The notes: generated by a model from the letters alone, not told the origin. Counted from the first letter of the stretch, positions 16,059 to 25,260 are shown. The stretch: 64,000 bases of DNA from Bacteroidales bacterium (GCA_017531225.1 JAFXLL010000010.1:310001-374000), one strand, 5' to 3'. Made by a program: numbers and translations.

Positions 16059-17294
16059 TCACTCCCCTCTTCTATTTCTCTCAAGAGCATCTTCAGCTTC
16101 CCGCATGCTCACACGTTCGCCATTAATAAAGCAAACGACCCAAGCATCGGGATAGCCTTGCTTTTGCACTTCTTTCTGGCGGGCAAAGGCCTCTTCCTTG
16201 GTGTGGAAATTACCCGATGTGTAACGGTAGCTGCCGTTGTATTCGTAATAGTCGACATCCTTGATGTTGGCGATTCGCTTGTCATTGGCAGATACCTTAG
16301 TATCGCTGATAAAGAACTGGACCTTGAAAGAAACTGTCGTTTTTCCGACAGATTTCGCCACAGGCTTTTCTTCGGCAACGGTTTTCTCTATTATTGGTGT
16401 TTCCACTACTACCGGTTTTTCCTCGGCTATCGGCTTCACTTCAACGGTTGGACGGGGTTCCTCAATGGATGTTGTATCCTCTGTCTCGGCTTTGTGCATT
16501 GCGGAATTCTCGCCTTCAAAGCTCATCTTGAAGTCACGGAAAGCTCGGTAAATAGCCGAAGCCATATAGATCTGACCGGATTCAGAAGCCAAGAAGCGTT
16601 CTTCAGCCGCATTGCTGATGAAACCCAACTCGATAAGGATGCTCGGCATAGCCGTTTTCCACAACACGAGGAATCCCGCCTGTTGCACGCCACGGTCCTT
16701 GCGACCCACACGTTTCGAGAACTGCTCCTGCACATTGGCTGCAAGTTGCAGGCTCTGGTTCAGGTATTCCTGCTGGAAGAGCGACAGGGCGATATAGGCT
16801 TCGGGGCTATTCAAATCAAAGTCCCCGTATTGCTCACTGGCATCCTCCTCATAAAGGATGGCGGAGTTCTCGTTCTTAGCCACTTGGAGGTTTGCGGCGT
16901 TTTTGTGTTCACCTAACACAAACGTCTCGGCGCCCATTACTGAAGCGCTTTTGCTATCCGTAGAGTTGCAGTGGATGGAGATGAAGACATCCGCGTTGTT
17001 GCGATTGGCAATCATGGCGCGTTCATTCAGTCCCACAAACACATCGCGTTCACGGGTGTAGATCACATTCACATCAGGTAGATTCTTCTTGATGTAATCG
17101 CCCGCGAGCAATGCCACCGTCAAGTTCAGATCTTTCTCTTTGCTGATGGCTCCCAGCGCGCCGGTATCCTTTCCTCCGTGTCCCGGGTCGATGACAACAG
17201 TCGTAATCTTCTCACCTCGCTGCGCAAATAAGGTAAAAGGAAGCAGAAAAGCGACTAAAAGAATACCAAATTTCAAATTGTTACGTTGTGACAT
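16059..17294 (-). CDS. N-acetylmuramoyl-L-alanine amidase with SPOR domain
   Basis: A secreted amidase (Amidase_3) of about 411 residues from ATG at 17294. Signal peptide ends LLPFTLFAQ. The catalytic domain (about 25-250) shows VVIDPGHGGKDTGA with the first zinc His, a conserved TRERD, a SIHCNS segment with the second His, and SILIELGFISN with the zinc-ligand/catalytic Glu. A proline and glutamate-rich linker (about 255-320, VEVKPIAEEKPVVVE) leads to a C-terminal SPOR domain (about 325-400) with FKVQFFISDTK and YYEYNGSYRYTSGNF, which binds denuded septal glycan. It should cleave septal peptidoglycan during daughter-cell separation. The longer GTG start at 17318 is rejected because it runs through a -7 box. 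Confidence 0.93.
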   Translation of the reverse strand: MSQRNNLKFGILLVAFLLPFTLFAQRGEKITTVVIDPGHGGKDTGALGAISKEKDLNLTVALLAGDYIKKNLPDVNVIYTRERDVFVGLNERAMIANRNNADVFISIHCNSTDSKSASVMGAETFVLGEHKNAANLQVAKNENSAILYEEDASEQYGDFDLNSPEAYIALSLFQQEYLNQSLQLAANVQEQFSKRVGRKDRGVQQAGFLVLWKTAMPSILIELGFISNAAEERFLASESGQIYMASAIYRAFRDFKMSFEGENSAMHKAETEDTTSIEEPRPTVEVKPIAEEKPVVVETPIIEKTVAEEKPVAKSVGKTTVSFKVQFFISDTKVSANDKRIANIKDVDYYEYNGSYRYTSGNFHTKEEAFARQKEVQKQGYPDAWVVCFINGERVSMREAEDALERNRRGE

Positions 17295-17314
17295 AGCCAA
17301 AATTACTAATTTTG
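17286..17314. promoter_or_regulatory. Bidirectional promoter with a perfectly inverted -7 box
   Basis: CAAAATTA C TAATTTTG (17298-17314) is a perfect inverted repeat. It holds a TAATTTTG -7 box on both strands, for the amidase (minus) and lptD (plus). A TTG at 17286-17288 is about 18 bp upstream of the plus-strand box. On the minus strand only three bases separate the -7 box from the ATG at 17294, so the amidase mRNA may be leaderless. Confidence 0.6.
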
Positions 17315-17340
17315 GCACAAAAATAATTGTTTTTTATCAG

Positions 17341-20070
17341 TTGAAGTGGAAATCTGCACATATTTATTCATTGTTGACGGCATTTTTTATGTCGTTGATG
17401 CTGATTACGCCACACGTTTCCGCCTCACAATCTGTTGATTCCATATCCCAATCCTTAGATACCTTGGCTCCTCTCAACGATTCTCTTGTGAGCCTTACGG
17501 ATTCCATCCTTAACCCCGGAGATTCCATCATCACTCCCAAACGAGTCATTAAGCCCAAGAAAAAAAGCGACAACGCCTTCGATACGAAGGTGACCCGTAC
17601 CGCCGCCGACTCTGTGATTCAGGACATGAGCGAGAAGGTCATCTATTATTACGGAAAGGCCGTGGTAAAATACGACGATATCGTGTTGGAAGCCGATTAC
17701 ATGGAGTTTGACCTGAACACCAACGTAGTCCGTGCCAAAGGCATTCCCGATTCCACAGGAAAGCTGACGGGCACTCCTGTCTTCACACAAGGCGAGACCA
17801 AGTTCGAAGCGGAAGAGATGTCGTATAACTTCCAAACCAAGAGAGGCGTCATCCATAAGGTCTGGACCGAGGAAAGCGGTGGCTATCTTCATGGCGACAA
17901 GATCAAGAGGATGGACGACAACACCATTAACATCCAGTCGGGCGGCTTCACAACCTGCAATCTCAAGGAACATCCGCATTTTCAGTTCCGATTCAAAAAA
18001 GCCAAAGTCATCCCCGACGACAAGATTGTAACCGGACCTGTTTATGTCACCATCGCGGATGTTCCCTTACCCATCGGACTGCCTTTTGCCATCTTCCCCA
18101 ATGCCAAAGGACAACGCTCGGGCATCATCGTACCGACCTACGGCGAATCCGAAAACCGTGGTTTCTACCTTGAGAACGGCGGCTACTACTGGGCCATCAA
18201 CGATCATTACGACCTTCAATTATTAGGCGACATCTACACCCGTGGCAGCTGGGCCATCAAACCCACATTTCGCTACAACCAGCGTTACAAGCACAACGGC
18301 TCGTTGGCGCTGGGCTTCGCCGTCAACAAAATCGGTAGCGAGGGTGCCGCTGACTACAGTAAAAGCACCGACTTTAAGATAAAGTGGACCCACAAGCAGG
18401 ATACCAAGGCCCATCCGAGGCACAACTTCTCTGCCGATGTCAACATCATCAGCTCCAACTACAACAAATACAACCCCACCACCTCCAACGAATACCTGAG
18501 CAACACCTTCAAGAGTAGTATCGCCTACCAGACCAATTTCGGAGGCAAGGTGTACCTCACCCTTAACGCCAGCCATAGCCAGAACACGCTGACCAAACAA
18601 GTCACCGTGTCATTGCCTGAGGCAACCGTAACCGTCAACAGATTCTATCCTTTGCAGAAACTCGGCAAAGCAGGCAAGAAGCGCTGGTACAAGGACCTCA
18701 ACATCAACTACACGATGAATGCCAAGAACTACATCTCCGGCATCGACACCTTGCTCTTCCCCGACGATTGGACTAAACACATGTCAGAATGGCTCACCAA
18801 CCTTCAGAGATACACCCAGAGCGGCATCAAGCATACCATCCCGATCAACCTGCCCATCAAGCTGTTCAAGCACTTCAACTGGACCACCTCGTTCACCTTC
18901 AACGACTACATGTACTTCAGCCGTGTTGAGCGTCATTGGAACGAGGCCGACAGCACTCTAGTGCTCGACACCATCATGGGATTCCGCAACTTGGTAGACT
19001 TCAACGTATCAAGCAACATCACCACCAAGATCTACGGCATGGTAAACTTCCGGAAAGGTCCCATCAGAGCCATACGTCATGTGTTCACTCCTACCATCGG
19101 CTTCTCTTACCGTCCCGACTTCAGCGATCCTAAATGGCATATTTATAACACATACGTCGACGGCGCCGGCGATGTCCAGACCTACAACATGTTCATGAAC
19201 ACGCTGTATGGGACCCCGTCGCAGAACAAATCAGGGTTGATCACCTACAACTTCAACAACACCTTGGAAATGAAGGTGCCCTCGAAATCGGACACCGTCA
19301 CCGGATTGAAAAAAATCGTTCTGCTGGAGTCGTTGGGATTCTCAGGCAATTACGACCTCACCAAAGACTCGTTGCGGTTCTCCTATTTGTCGATAAACGC
19401 CCGTACCACTTTGTTCAAAAAGCTGAAAGTGAGCTATTCCAGCGTGTGGGACCCATACGTCACCGACTCATTGGGACAGCGCGTCAACCGATTTGAGATC
19501 ATTGAGAACCGTCGGCTCTTCCATAAGAACAATTCCGCATGGAATTTCAGCCTCAGCTGGACGTTCAGCCAAAACGATTTGAAGAAATGGAGAGAATCCA
19601 GAAACGGCACATCCGATGACTTCCAAGATGAAATCACCAAAAGAGCCCAGGGCAGCGAATTCGTCACCGAGGGCGAGCTGGACGACATCTTGGGCAACCC
19701 GAAATCGTATATCGACTGGGAAACCCCTTGGTCGATATCGTTGAGTTACAACTTGAGGCACTCTTCCAACCTGACCTATGCCGCCTTCATGGGAATCGCC
19801 ACCAACCAAGTGGTGCAAACCCTGACGATTAGTGGCGACATCAGCTTCTCACCCAAATGGAAGGTCTCCTTCTCCACCGGATGGGACTTCACCAACCACG
19901 GCCTGTCATATACCTCCTTGAACATCTACCGTGACCTGCACTGCTGGGAGATGCGCTTCAACTGGATTCCCATCGGAACTTACAAGAGCTGGAACTTCAC
20001 CATCAACGTGAAGGCTCAGGCCCTGCAAGACCTGAAACTGACTAAAAAGAAAGATTTCCGCGATAATTAA
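17341..20070 (+). CDS. lptD: LPS assembly outer-membrane protein LptD
   Basis: About 909 residues from TTG at 17341, which gives a signal peptide (MKWKSAHIYSLLTAFFMSLM, ending HVSAS); an in-frame ATG at 17389 gives only a very short leader. The periplasmic OstA/LptA-like domain lies at about 55-230 (YYYGKAVVKYDDIVLEADYM, KFEAEEMSYNFQTKRGVI). After a PLPIGLPFAIFPNAKGQRSG segment comes a beta-barrel rich in tyrosine and tryptophan strands (about 300-909). The likely role is inserting lipopolysaccharide into the outer leaflet with LptE. Coding-strand frames upstream of 17341 lie inside the divergent promoter and amidase gene, so they are not translated. Confidence 0.9.
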   Translation: MKWKSAHIYSLLTAFFMSLMLITPHVSASQSVDSISQSLDTLAPLNDSLVSLTDSILNPGDSIITPKRVIKPKKKSDNAFDTKVTRTAADSVIQDMSEKVIYYYGKAVVKYDDIVLEADYMEFDLNTNVVRAKGIPDSTGKLTGTPVFTQGETKFEAEEMSYNFQTKRGVIHKVWTEESGGYLHGDKIKRMDDNTINIQSGGFTTCNLKEHPHFQFRFKKAKVIPDDKIVTGPVYVTIADVPLPIGLPFAIFPNAKGQRSGIIVPTYGESENRGFYLENGGYYWAINDHYDLQLLGDIYTRGSWAIKPTFRYNQRYKHNGSLALGFAVNKIGSEGAADYSKSTDFKIKWTHKQDTKAHPRHNFSADVNIISSNYNKYNPTTSNEYLSNTFKSSIAYQTNFGGKVYLTLNASHSQNTLTKQVTVSLPEATVTVNRFYPLQKLGKAGKKRWYKDLNINYTMNAKNYISGIDTLLFPDDWTKHMSEWLTNLQRYTQSGIKHTIPINLPIKLFKHFNWTTSFTFNDYMYFSRVERHWNEADSTLVLDTIMGFRNLVDFNVSSNITTKIYGMVNFRKGPIRAIRHVFTPTIGFSYRPDFSDPKWHIYNTYVDGAGDVQTYNMFMNTLYGTPSQNKSGLITYNFNNTLEMKVPSKSDTVTGLKKIVLLESLGFSGNYDLTKDSLRFSYLSINARTTLFKKLKVSYSSVWDPYVTDSLGQRVNRFEIIENRRLFHKNNSAWNFSLSWTFSQNDLKKWRESRNGTSDDFQDEITKRAQGSEFVTEGELDDILGNPKSYIDWETPWSISLSYNLRHSSNLTYAAFMGIATNQVVQTLTISGDISFSPKWKVSFSTGWDFTNHGLSYTSLNIYRDLHCWEMRFNWIPIGTYKSWNFTINVKAQALQDLKLTKKKDFRDN

Positions 20071-20103
20071 TCAACCTATTCAACACACTAAAATCAATAC
20101 AAT

Positions 20104-21489
20104 ATGAAAAAAACGTTACTCTTTGTTTTTGCGCTGTTGCTGAGCTTTGGCTTGAAAGCCCAATGTCCGCTCACCACTGCCGTTGACTTCACCGCCACTG
20201 ACTGCCACGGCACCAATGTCCACTTGTTCGACATCCTCGATGGAGGCCAATATGTCCTCATCGACTTCTTCTTCACCACCTGCGGTCCCTGCCAACAGGC
20301 TACGCCAAAGATTGTGGAGTCCTATTCCGCTTTAGGCTGCAACATGTACGATGTGTATTACATTGAAATCTCCACATCCGACGGTGACGCCGCTTGCCAA
20401 AACTGGGCAGCCAACTACGGCGTGGAATACCCCACCATCAGCACCGCCGGCGGTGGCAATACCATTTGCAGCCAATACGGCATCCAGCAATATCCTACCA
20501 TTATCTTGATCGCTCCCGATCGTTCCATCGTGATCCAAGACCTTTGGCCCATCAGCAACGCACAAACTGTTATCAATGCGTTGGCTCCTTATGGCATTCA
20601 AGAGCACGATTGCACAACTCCAGTAGGCGAACTCACCATCACCCCTGATACGTTGTGGTTCTACAACATGGGCGATGAGCAGACGTTTACCATCCTAAAC
20701 GAAACCGCTGATGCTGTAACCATCGAGGACGTCATTCCCGAGGGAGGATCCGCCTTGGAAATCTGGCAACCTTCATTCCCTTACACACTCGAAGCCGGAG
20801 CATCTGTCGATGTCGTTGTCGGCTATCAAGTCCCACCTTTGAAAGACGATTTCTCTTCATTCATCATCAACGTGATGACTTCCTTGGGTGAAAGGCAAGT
20901 AGTTGCCATGATACAGAACACCGCACTTGATTTAGGAATAATACTCGGTCCCTATTTCATGGTTGAGTTGAATACTGAGAACCCATCCCTTGACCTGTAT
21001 CTCTCGAACGGCAATACAGGTACGCAAACACCCATTGAAATCAATTCGATTGTGGAAACCCCAAATGAAGGAGGCCCTTATTTGAACATTGATTTATCCT
21101 CTGAACTACCTTACACCTTGAATTACGGTGAGGATTTCCGCTTTACCATCTCACCGCGTTACAAAGGAGGAAAAGACGGAGTGACTACATTCATCGAGGT
21201 CAATCACGATGGAAAAACCGATTATTACAACGTTTGGATTGACGGAGAGTTGCTCACCATCACTGAAATCAATAACGAATGGCGTCTCTTCCCGAATCCC
21301 GCCAACGAAAGCCTGACCTTGAAGGGTGAAAAACTTGGCACGGTGCGCATTTTCAACGCCTTCGGTCAAAAAATGGACGAGTTTGAAGCCAATGGCGACG
21401 AACTCAACATCAACACCGCTGGCTACGCCAACGGCGTGTATTTCATCAAAGTGAACGAATCCACTTTACGTTTCGTTATTTCCCATTAA
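20104..21489 (+). CDS. T9SS-secreted thioredoxin-like protein
   Basis: A 461-residue protein. Signal peptide MKKTLLFVFALLLSFGLKAQ; then a TlpA/AhpC-type thioredoxin fold (about 25-165) with VLIDFFFTTCGPCQQATPKI holding a CGPC redox pair. A second region (about 175-380) has immunoglobulin-like strands with repeated SLPYTL-like segments and T-F-I-N-V stretches of the kind found in surface proteins. The C-terminus (WRLFPNPANESLTLKGEKL to VISH) is a T9SS sorting domain. A surface or secreted disulfide reductase is inferred. The stop lies 68 bp from the convergent histidine kinase. Confidence 0.9.
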   Translation: MKKTLLFVFALLLSFGLKAQCPLTTAVDFTATDCHGTNVHLFDILDGGQYVLIDFFFTTCGPCQQATPKIVESYSALGCNMYDVYYIEISTSDGDAACQNWAANYGVEYPTISTAGGGNTICSQYGIQQYPTIILIAPDRSIVIQDLWPISNAQTVINALAPYGIQEHDCTTPVGELTITPDTLWFYNMGDEQTFTILNETADAVTIEDVIPEGGSALEIWQPSFPYTLEAGASVDVVVGYQVPPLKDDFSSFIINVMTSLGERQVVAMIQNTALDLGIILGPYFMVELNTENPSLDLYLSNGNTGTQTPIEINSIVETPNEGGPYLNIDLSSELPYTLNYGEDFRFTISPRYKGGKDGVTTFIEVNHDGKTDYYNVWIDGELLTITEINNEWRLFPNPANESLTLKGEKLGTVRIFNAFGQKMDEFEANGDELNINTAGYANGVYFIKVNESTLRFVISH

Positions 21490-21557
21490 TCGGCAACCAC
21501 CACGTGATCATCAAAGGACGTCACGAGAAGGCGATTAGGGAATTCATGAATGAAAAC

Positions 21558-23060
21558 CTATTTCTTTAATTGAATTCGGAACGTCGTTCCCTGTCCCAAC
21601 ACAGAAGACTTCACAAAGATCTTCCCTTTGTGGTATTCCTCAATGATACGCTTAGCCAACGACAGGCCTAAGCCCCAGCCACGTTTTTTGCTGGTGTAGC
21701 CAGGCTTGAACACCTGCTTGATCTGTGACTTGGAAATGCCCTTGCCCGTATCGCTCAGGTCGATAAAGACCTCCTCTTCGCTTTCGGTCAATTCCAAGGT
21801 GATCTTACCGTGATCGCCCATGGCATCCACAGCGTTTTTGGTGAGGTTTTCGAGCACCCAGCGGAACAGCGAGGGCACCAACGGCAGCACCAGCGATTCT
21901 TCAGGCAGTCGGATGTCGAATTCAAACTTTTTGGAGAAACGCCTTTGAAGGTATGCCATGGTATCCTTGATCAACGGAATGATGTCAGTAGGCTCCAGCA
22001 CAGGAATAGAACCAATCTTCGAGAAACGATCCGTCACAATCTGCAATCGCTCTATATCCTCTTCCATCTCCTTGGTGCCCGCAAAAGGCTCCTCCTGCAT
22101 CTTCAGCAGCTCCACCCAACCCATGAGCGACGAAATGGGCGTACCCAACTGATGCGCAGTCTCCTTGGCCATGCCTGCCCACACTTGGTTCTGCTCCGAG
22201 CGATGCGCCCAACTGAACAGCAGGTAGGCAATCAGCAGATATAATGCAATGACGATGATTTGGATGATCGGGAAATACTTCATCTGTTCCACCAAGTCGG
22301 AGGTACGGTAGTAGATATAAGCCTTGCCGGTATTCATGAAGTCGATCTCAAGAGGATCGTTTTCGGAGCGCATCACCTCAAGCTGACGTGTCACATAATC
22401 AGAATTTTGCATCATCGTGGAGTCGAGGTTGCCATAGCTTAGGATCTTGGTGCCATCAGCGTTGGTGATGATCACGGGCGCCCCCACGGCGTTCAACGTA
22501 ATCTCTTCCAAGAAATGGTCGATCATGCCTTCAAGCACCGCCTTCAGTTCCGTGTAAATCAACGATTCATTATAGTAAAGCCATTGAATCTGTCCAAAAC
22601 CAGGGTTGATCTTGATTGGCTTAAACTTCGAATAGGCTTGCCTCATCTCGTCATCAAACACCTTCTTGTCGATCTGGTCGTCGGGAAGGTTGTTGGTGAA
22701 CATGATGTTTCCTTTTTCATCCGTGATCACCAAGGGGATGCTGATGTTATTCTTTATGATTTCCAAGTAGATGCCCGTGTTTTCGTTGGTGGAGAAGTCC
22801 AGCACTTGACGGTAAGCCAGTGCTAACAAGTCCACACGCATCTGTTCCTGTTCGCTAACTTTGTTGAAGAACTCTTCGGTCGACTTCATCATGCCGGCAT
22901 GTTGTTCCATAGCGGCCGCCCACATCTTCACTTGGTTGGTTTCCTGCACAGCGATGGAATTCACAAGGTTATTGGTATACCATAGCGAGGCACCCACGAT
23001 GAGGAGCGCCACGATGGCGAGCACCCATTTCCAACGTTTCTTATTGGTGTAGAGGTTCAT
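21558..23060 (-). CDS. Orphan sensor histidine kinase
   Basis: A 500-residue membrane sensor kinase. TM helices lie at about residues 12-32 (VLAIVALLIVGASLWY) and 266-288 (IIQIIVIALYLLIAYLLFSW), enclosing a periplasmic domain of about 230 residues without a recognised name. No HAMP domain is obvious. The phosphoacceptor region reads KETAHQLGTPISSLMGWVELL (H-box), and the ATPase domain holds NLTKNAVDAMGD (N), DTGKGI (G1) and GWGLGLSLAK (G2). No response regulator lies next to it. A -7 box TAACTTTG occurs at 23087-23080, just before the start. Confidence 0.93.
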   Translation of the reverse strand: MNLYTNKKRWKWVLAIVALLIVGASLWYTNNLVNSIAVQETNQVKMWAAAMEQHAGMMKSTEEFFNKVSEQEQMRVDLLALAYRQVLDFSTNENTGIYLEIIKNNISIPLVITDEKGNIMFTNNLPDDQIDKKVFDDEMRQAYSKFKPIKINPGFGQIQWLYYNESLIYTELKAVLEGMIDHFLEEITLNAVGAPVIITNADGTKILSYGNLDSTMMQNSDYVTRQLEVMRSENDPLEIDFMNTGKAYIYYRTSDLVEQMKYFPIIQIIVIALYLLIAYLLFSWAHRSEQNQVWAGMAKETAHQLGTPISSLMGWVELLKMQEEPFAGTKEMEEDIERLQIVTDRFSKIGSIPVLEPTDIIPLIKDTMAYLQRRFSKKFEFDIRLPEESLVLPLVPSLFRWVLENLTKNAVDAMGDHGKITLELTESEEEVFIDLSDTGKGISKSQIKQVFKPGYTSKKRGWGLGLSLAKRIIEEYHKGKIFVKSSVLGQGTTFRIQLKK

Positions 23061-23130
23061 TTTTACATCTATTTACCTGCAAAGTTAATAATATTTCGTA
23101 TATTCGCATCGATGAACCAATGGGGTGATC

Positions 23131-23229
23131 ATGAAAAGATATTTTGTCCTATTCTTGCTATTAACCTTACTGATGCAGCTTACTGGACAGACCTTGGAAG
23201 CCGAACGACGCCATTGCGAGAAAAAATGA
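23131..23229 (+). pseudogene. Remnant of an exported protein, signal peptide only
   Basis: A 32-codon frame starts MKRYFVLFLLLTLLMQLTGQ, a good signal peptide with an AQ-like cleavage site, and stops after 12 more residues. It has no further open frame. It is best read as the 5' end of a lost secreted-protein gene, lying between the histidine kinase and the inserted ATPase. A genuine micropeptide cannot be excluded. Confidence 0.45.
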
Positions 23230-23268
23230 ATTTTTTGTTTTTTCCGCACCTGAGTTTGATTTTTTTTC

Positions 23269-23301
23269 TATTTTTGCATTACAGAATTTCCGTAACGGAA
23301 A
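23269..23301 (+). promoter_or_regulatory. -7 box followed by an operator-like palindrome
   Basis: TATTTTTG at 23269-23276 is followed at 23287-23301 by TTTCCGT A ACGGAAA, a 7-bp-armed odd palindrome over the likely transcript start. Both lie in front of the 23340 ATPase. A repressor site would fit this position. No clear -33 box was found at 19-21 bp spacing. Confidence 0.4.
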
Positions 23302-23339
23302 AGATGTAATGAAAATTAGAAAAAATTAGTATAATAATT

Positions 23340-24470
23340 ATGAAAAAAAAGATTGTAAACCCTTTTATTTGCCAAGGTTACGAAGGACCTGATTATTTTT
23401 GCGACCGCATTGAAGAAACGAAAAAACTATCTTCAACACTCTATAATGGACGAAATGTTACACTAATTTCACCACGCAGATTAGGCAAAACAGGGCTTAT
23501 CTGGAACACTTTTCACCAGATAAAGACCGAAAACAAGGATGCCACTTGCATCTATATCGATATTTTCCCGACAAAAAACCAGAGCGAGTTGGTGCGAATG
23601 CTTGGCACTGCCGTTCTCAACGCAACGCTCTCCAAAACCCGCATGCTCGGACGCAAAGTCCTTGATGTGTTTGCCTCTCTGCGTCCCGTCATCGGTGTTG
23701 ACCCTCTTACGGGCATGCCAAACGTGTCGGTAAGCGTCGAACCGTCGGAATCGGACATTACCATGCGTAACATTTTCGGCTATCTCAACAAAATGCAAGG
23801 GGAGGTTTTCATAGCCATCGACGAGTTTCAGCAAATCAACGAATATCCTGAAACCGGCACTGAGGCATTACTGCGTTCATATATACAGTTTGCTCAAAAT
23901 GCACATTTCATTTTCTCTGGCAGCAAACTACATTTGATGTCAGATATGTTTACATCGCCCAAACGTCCTTTCTACCAAAGCACCGATATTATTAATCTTA
24001 CCCAACTTGACGAAGAAATCTATTACCAGTTTGCCAACAGGTTTTTCGAAGCTAACAAAGGCTTCCTGAGCCGTGAAATTTTCCATGAGCTTTATGGTAA
24101 ATTCGGCGGTTACACTTGGTATATACAGTCCGTTTTAAACAGTTTTTACGAGCAATATAAAAGTATTTCCTCGCTTTCTCAGCTTAATGAAACCATACTT
24201 GCCGTCGTAAAAAGCAAGTCGCCACAGTATGAAAACCTTGTGCTTTTCCTAACCGGAAACCAGTTTGCGTTATTACGCGCCGTTGCTATGGAAGGCATCG
24301 TCGAGCAACCTTTAAGCAAAAACTTTATCAACAAATACAAATTATCAGGAGCCAGCAGTGTAAAAACCGCCTTAGACGTCCTCAATGACAAGGAGCTTTT
24401 ATATCGTTTGCCTGAAGGTTATATCGTTTACGACCGCTTTATGGATCAGTGGCTCAAACGATTGTATTGA
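23340..24470 (+). CDS. P-loop ATPase of the archaeal/bacterial ATPase_2 type
   Basis: A 376-residue protein. It opens with NPFICQGYEGPDYFCDRIEE, the entry motif of this family, followed by NVTLISPRRLGKTGLIWNTF (Walker A) and GEVFIAIDEFQQINEYPE (Walker B). A lid and a sensor arginine near YIQFAQNAHFIFSGSKLHLM follow. The C-terminal 100 residues form a winged-helix type domain (NKYKLSGASSVKTALDVLNDKE, ending FMDQWLKRLY). Proteins of this group are abundant and patchy in Bacteroidota, and their role is unknown. It is flanked on both sides by pieces of broken secreted-protein genes, which suggests insertion. Confidence 0.88.
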   Translation: MKKKIVNPFICQGYEGPDYFCDRIEETKKLSSTLYNGRNVTLISPRRLGKTGLIWNTFHQIKTENKDATCIYIDIFPTKNQSELVRMLGTAVLNATLSKTRMLGRKVLDVFASLRPVIGVDPLTGMPNVSVSVEPSESDITMRNIFGYLNKMQGEVFIAIDEFQQINEYPETGTEALLRSYIQFAQNAHFIFSGSKLHLMSDMFTSPKRPFYQSTDIINLTQLDEEIYYQFANRFFEANKGFLSREIFHELYGKFGGYTWYIQSVLNSFYEQYKSISSLSQLNETILAVVKSKSPQYENLVLFLTGNQFALLRAVAMEGIVEQPLSKNFINKYKLSGASSVKTALDVLNDKELLYRLPEGYIVYDRFMDQWLKRLY

Positions 24471-24523
24471 CCCTGCCGACTCTCATTTTGCAAAATCGAC
24501 TGACAATTTGCATTTTGTTGACC

Positions 24524-24685
24524 GCCACCTTGCAACATGGCGACAACGTGACCGTATTCACAACCCAGACGGCTTTTGCCAATGCATACGCCGCAGCCGT
24601 TGATGGCGATGTGATTACACTTTCTCCTGGACAATTTAATGCGACGAACCTCACCAAATCGGTAAATATCTATGGCACAAAAGCA
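24524..24685 (+). pseudogene. Truncated copy of the 3582 gene's N-terminal region
   Basis: The frame reads ATLQHGDNVTVFTTQTAFAN, AYAAAVDGDVITLSPGQFN and KSVNIYGTKA. This matches the first 50 mature residues of the 3582 protein (ATLQHGNDISTFYGEYAYRN, YDSAAIGDIITLSSGRF, NKVITLRGAG). No signal peptide remains upstream and the frame is lost before the convergent gene at 24693. It is a remnant, not an expressed gene. Confidence 0.7.
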
Positions 24686-24692
24686 AGGCTTG

Positions 24693-25256
24693 TCATTCTC
24701 TCTCCAACTCACACAACCCACCTTTGTTGCCTACCACGAAGTCGACAGGAGGATTGTTGCCTTGGACAAGACGGGAGAGATAAAGCGGCTCGCCGAGAAT
24801 GAAGAGGCTGCAATAGAAGGTGTCGCCCACTTTGAGTTTGGAGTTCTCGGCAGTCTCCACGACGAACTGTTCTTTGCCCAAATAGCGGAAGGTGCAACGG
24901 CGGTTGGGCATCCACGACACTTTGACAAGGTCGCCTTTTTTGAGTTCACTGGCTTTGATGTGCGGCGAGAGCACCTCATTGGAATTGCCTACCTCACTGA
25001 TGCGCTCCACAAACTCGTCCCAATTGGCATAACCCAGAAACCGCGACAGGATTTCCAATGTGCTGTTTCGGGTTTTGTCGGCACCGTCGATGTAACCCCA
25101 AAGGCGTTTCAGCGTGGTGGGACTCATGGTCTCATGAGTGCGCTCCCACACAGCACCGCTGAGGAAGATGAAGTCGGTAGGCGTCTTCATCTTACGTTTC
25201 AAGTTCGCTTCGATGCGGTTCTTGAGTTCAGTGATTTCCGGGCTTGTCTTTTTCAT
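24693..25256 (-). CDS. Bacteroidota HTH-like protein of unknown function
   Basis: A 187-residue protein. The N-terminal half (about 1-90) has the pattern LKNRIEANLKRKMKTPTDF, SPTTLKRLWGYIDGADKTR and NSTLEILSRFLGYANWDEF, a helical domain often seen at the start of Bacteroidota proteins of unknown function. It looks like a DNA-binding or interaction domain. The C-terminal half (about 105-187) is strand-rich (KKGDLVKVSWMPNRRCTFRY, KLKVGDTFYCSLFI). No enzyme motif is visible. Its promoter carries the AAGGACCA tandem element also found in front of the 28710 gene, and it is divergent to the receptor kinase at 25353. It may be the regulator of this set, which is an inference. Confidence 0.75.
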   Translation of the reverse strand: MKKTSPEITELKNRIEANLKRKMKTPTDFIFLSGAVWERTHETMSPTTLKRLWGYIDGADKTRNSTLEILSRFLGYANWDEFVERISEVGNSNEVLSPHIKASELKKGDLVKVSWMPNRRCTFRYLGKEQFVVETAENSKLKVGDTFYCSLFILGEPLYLSRLVQGNNPPVDFVVGNKGGLCELERE

Positions 25257-25260
25257 GCCG

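Noticed and set aside
16158-16916. A 252-codon plus-strand frame opposite the amidase
   Set aside because: The minus-strand amidase has full catalytic and SPOR motifs; the plus frame has none.
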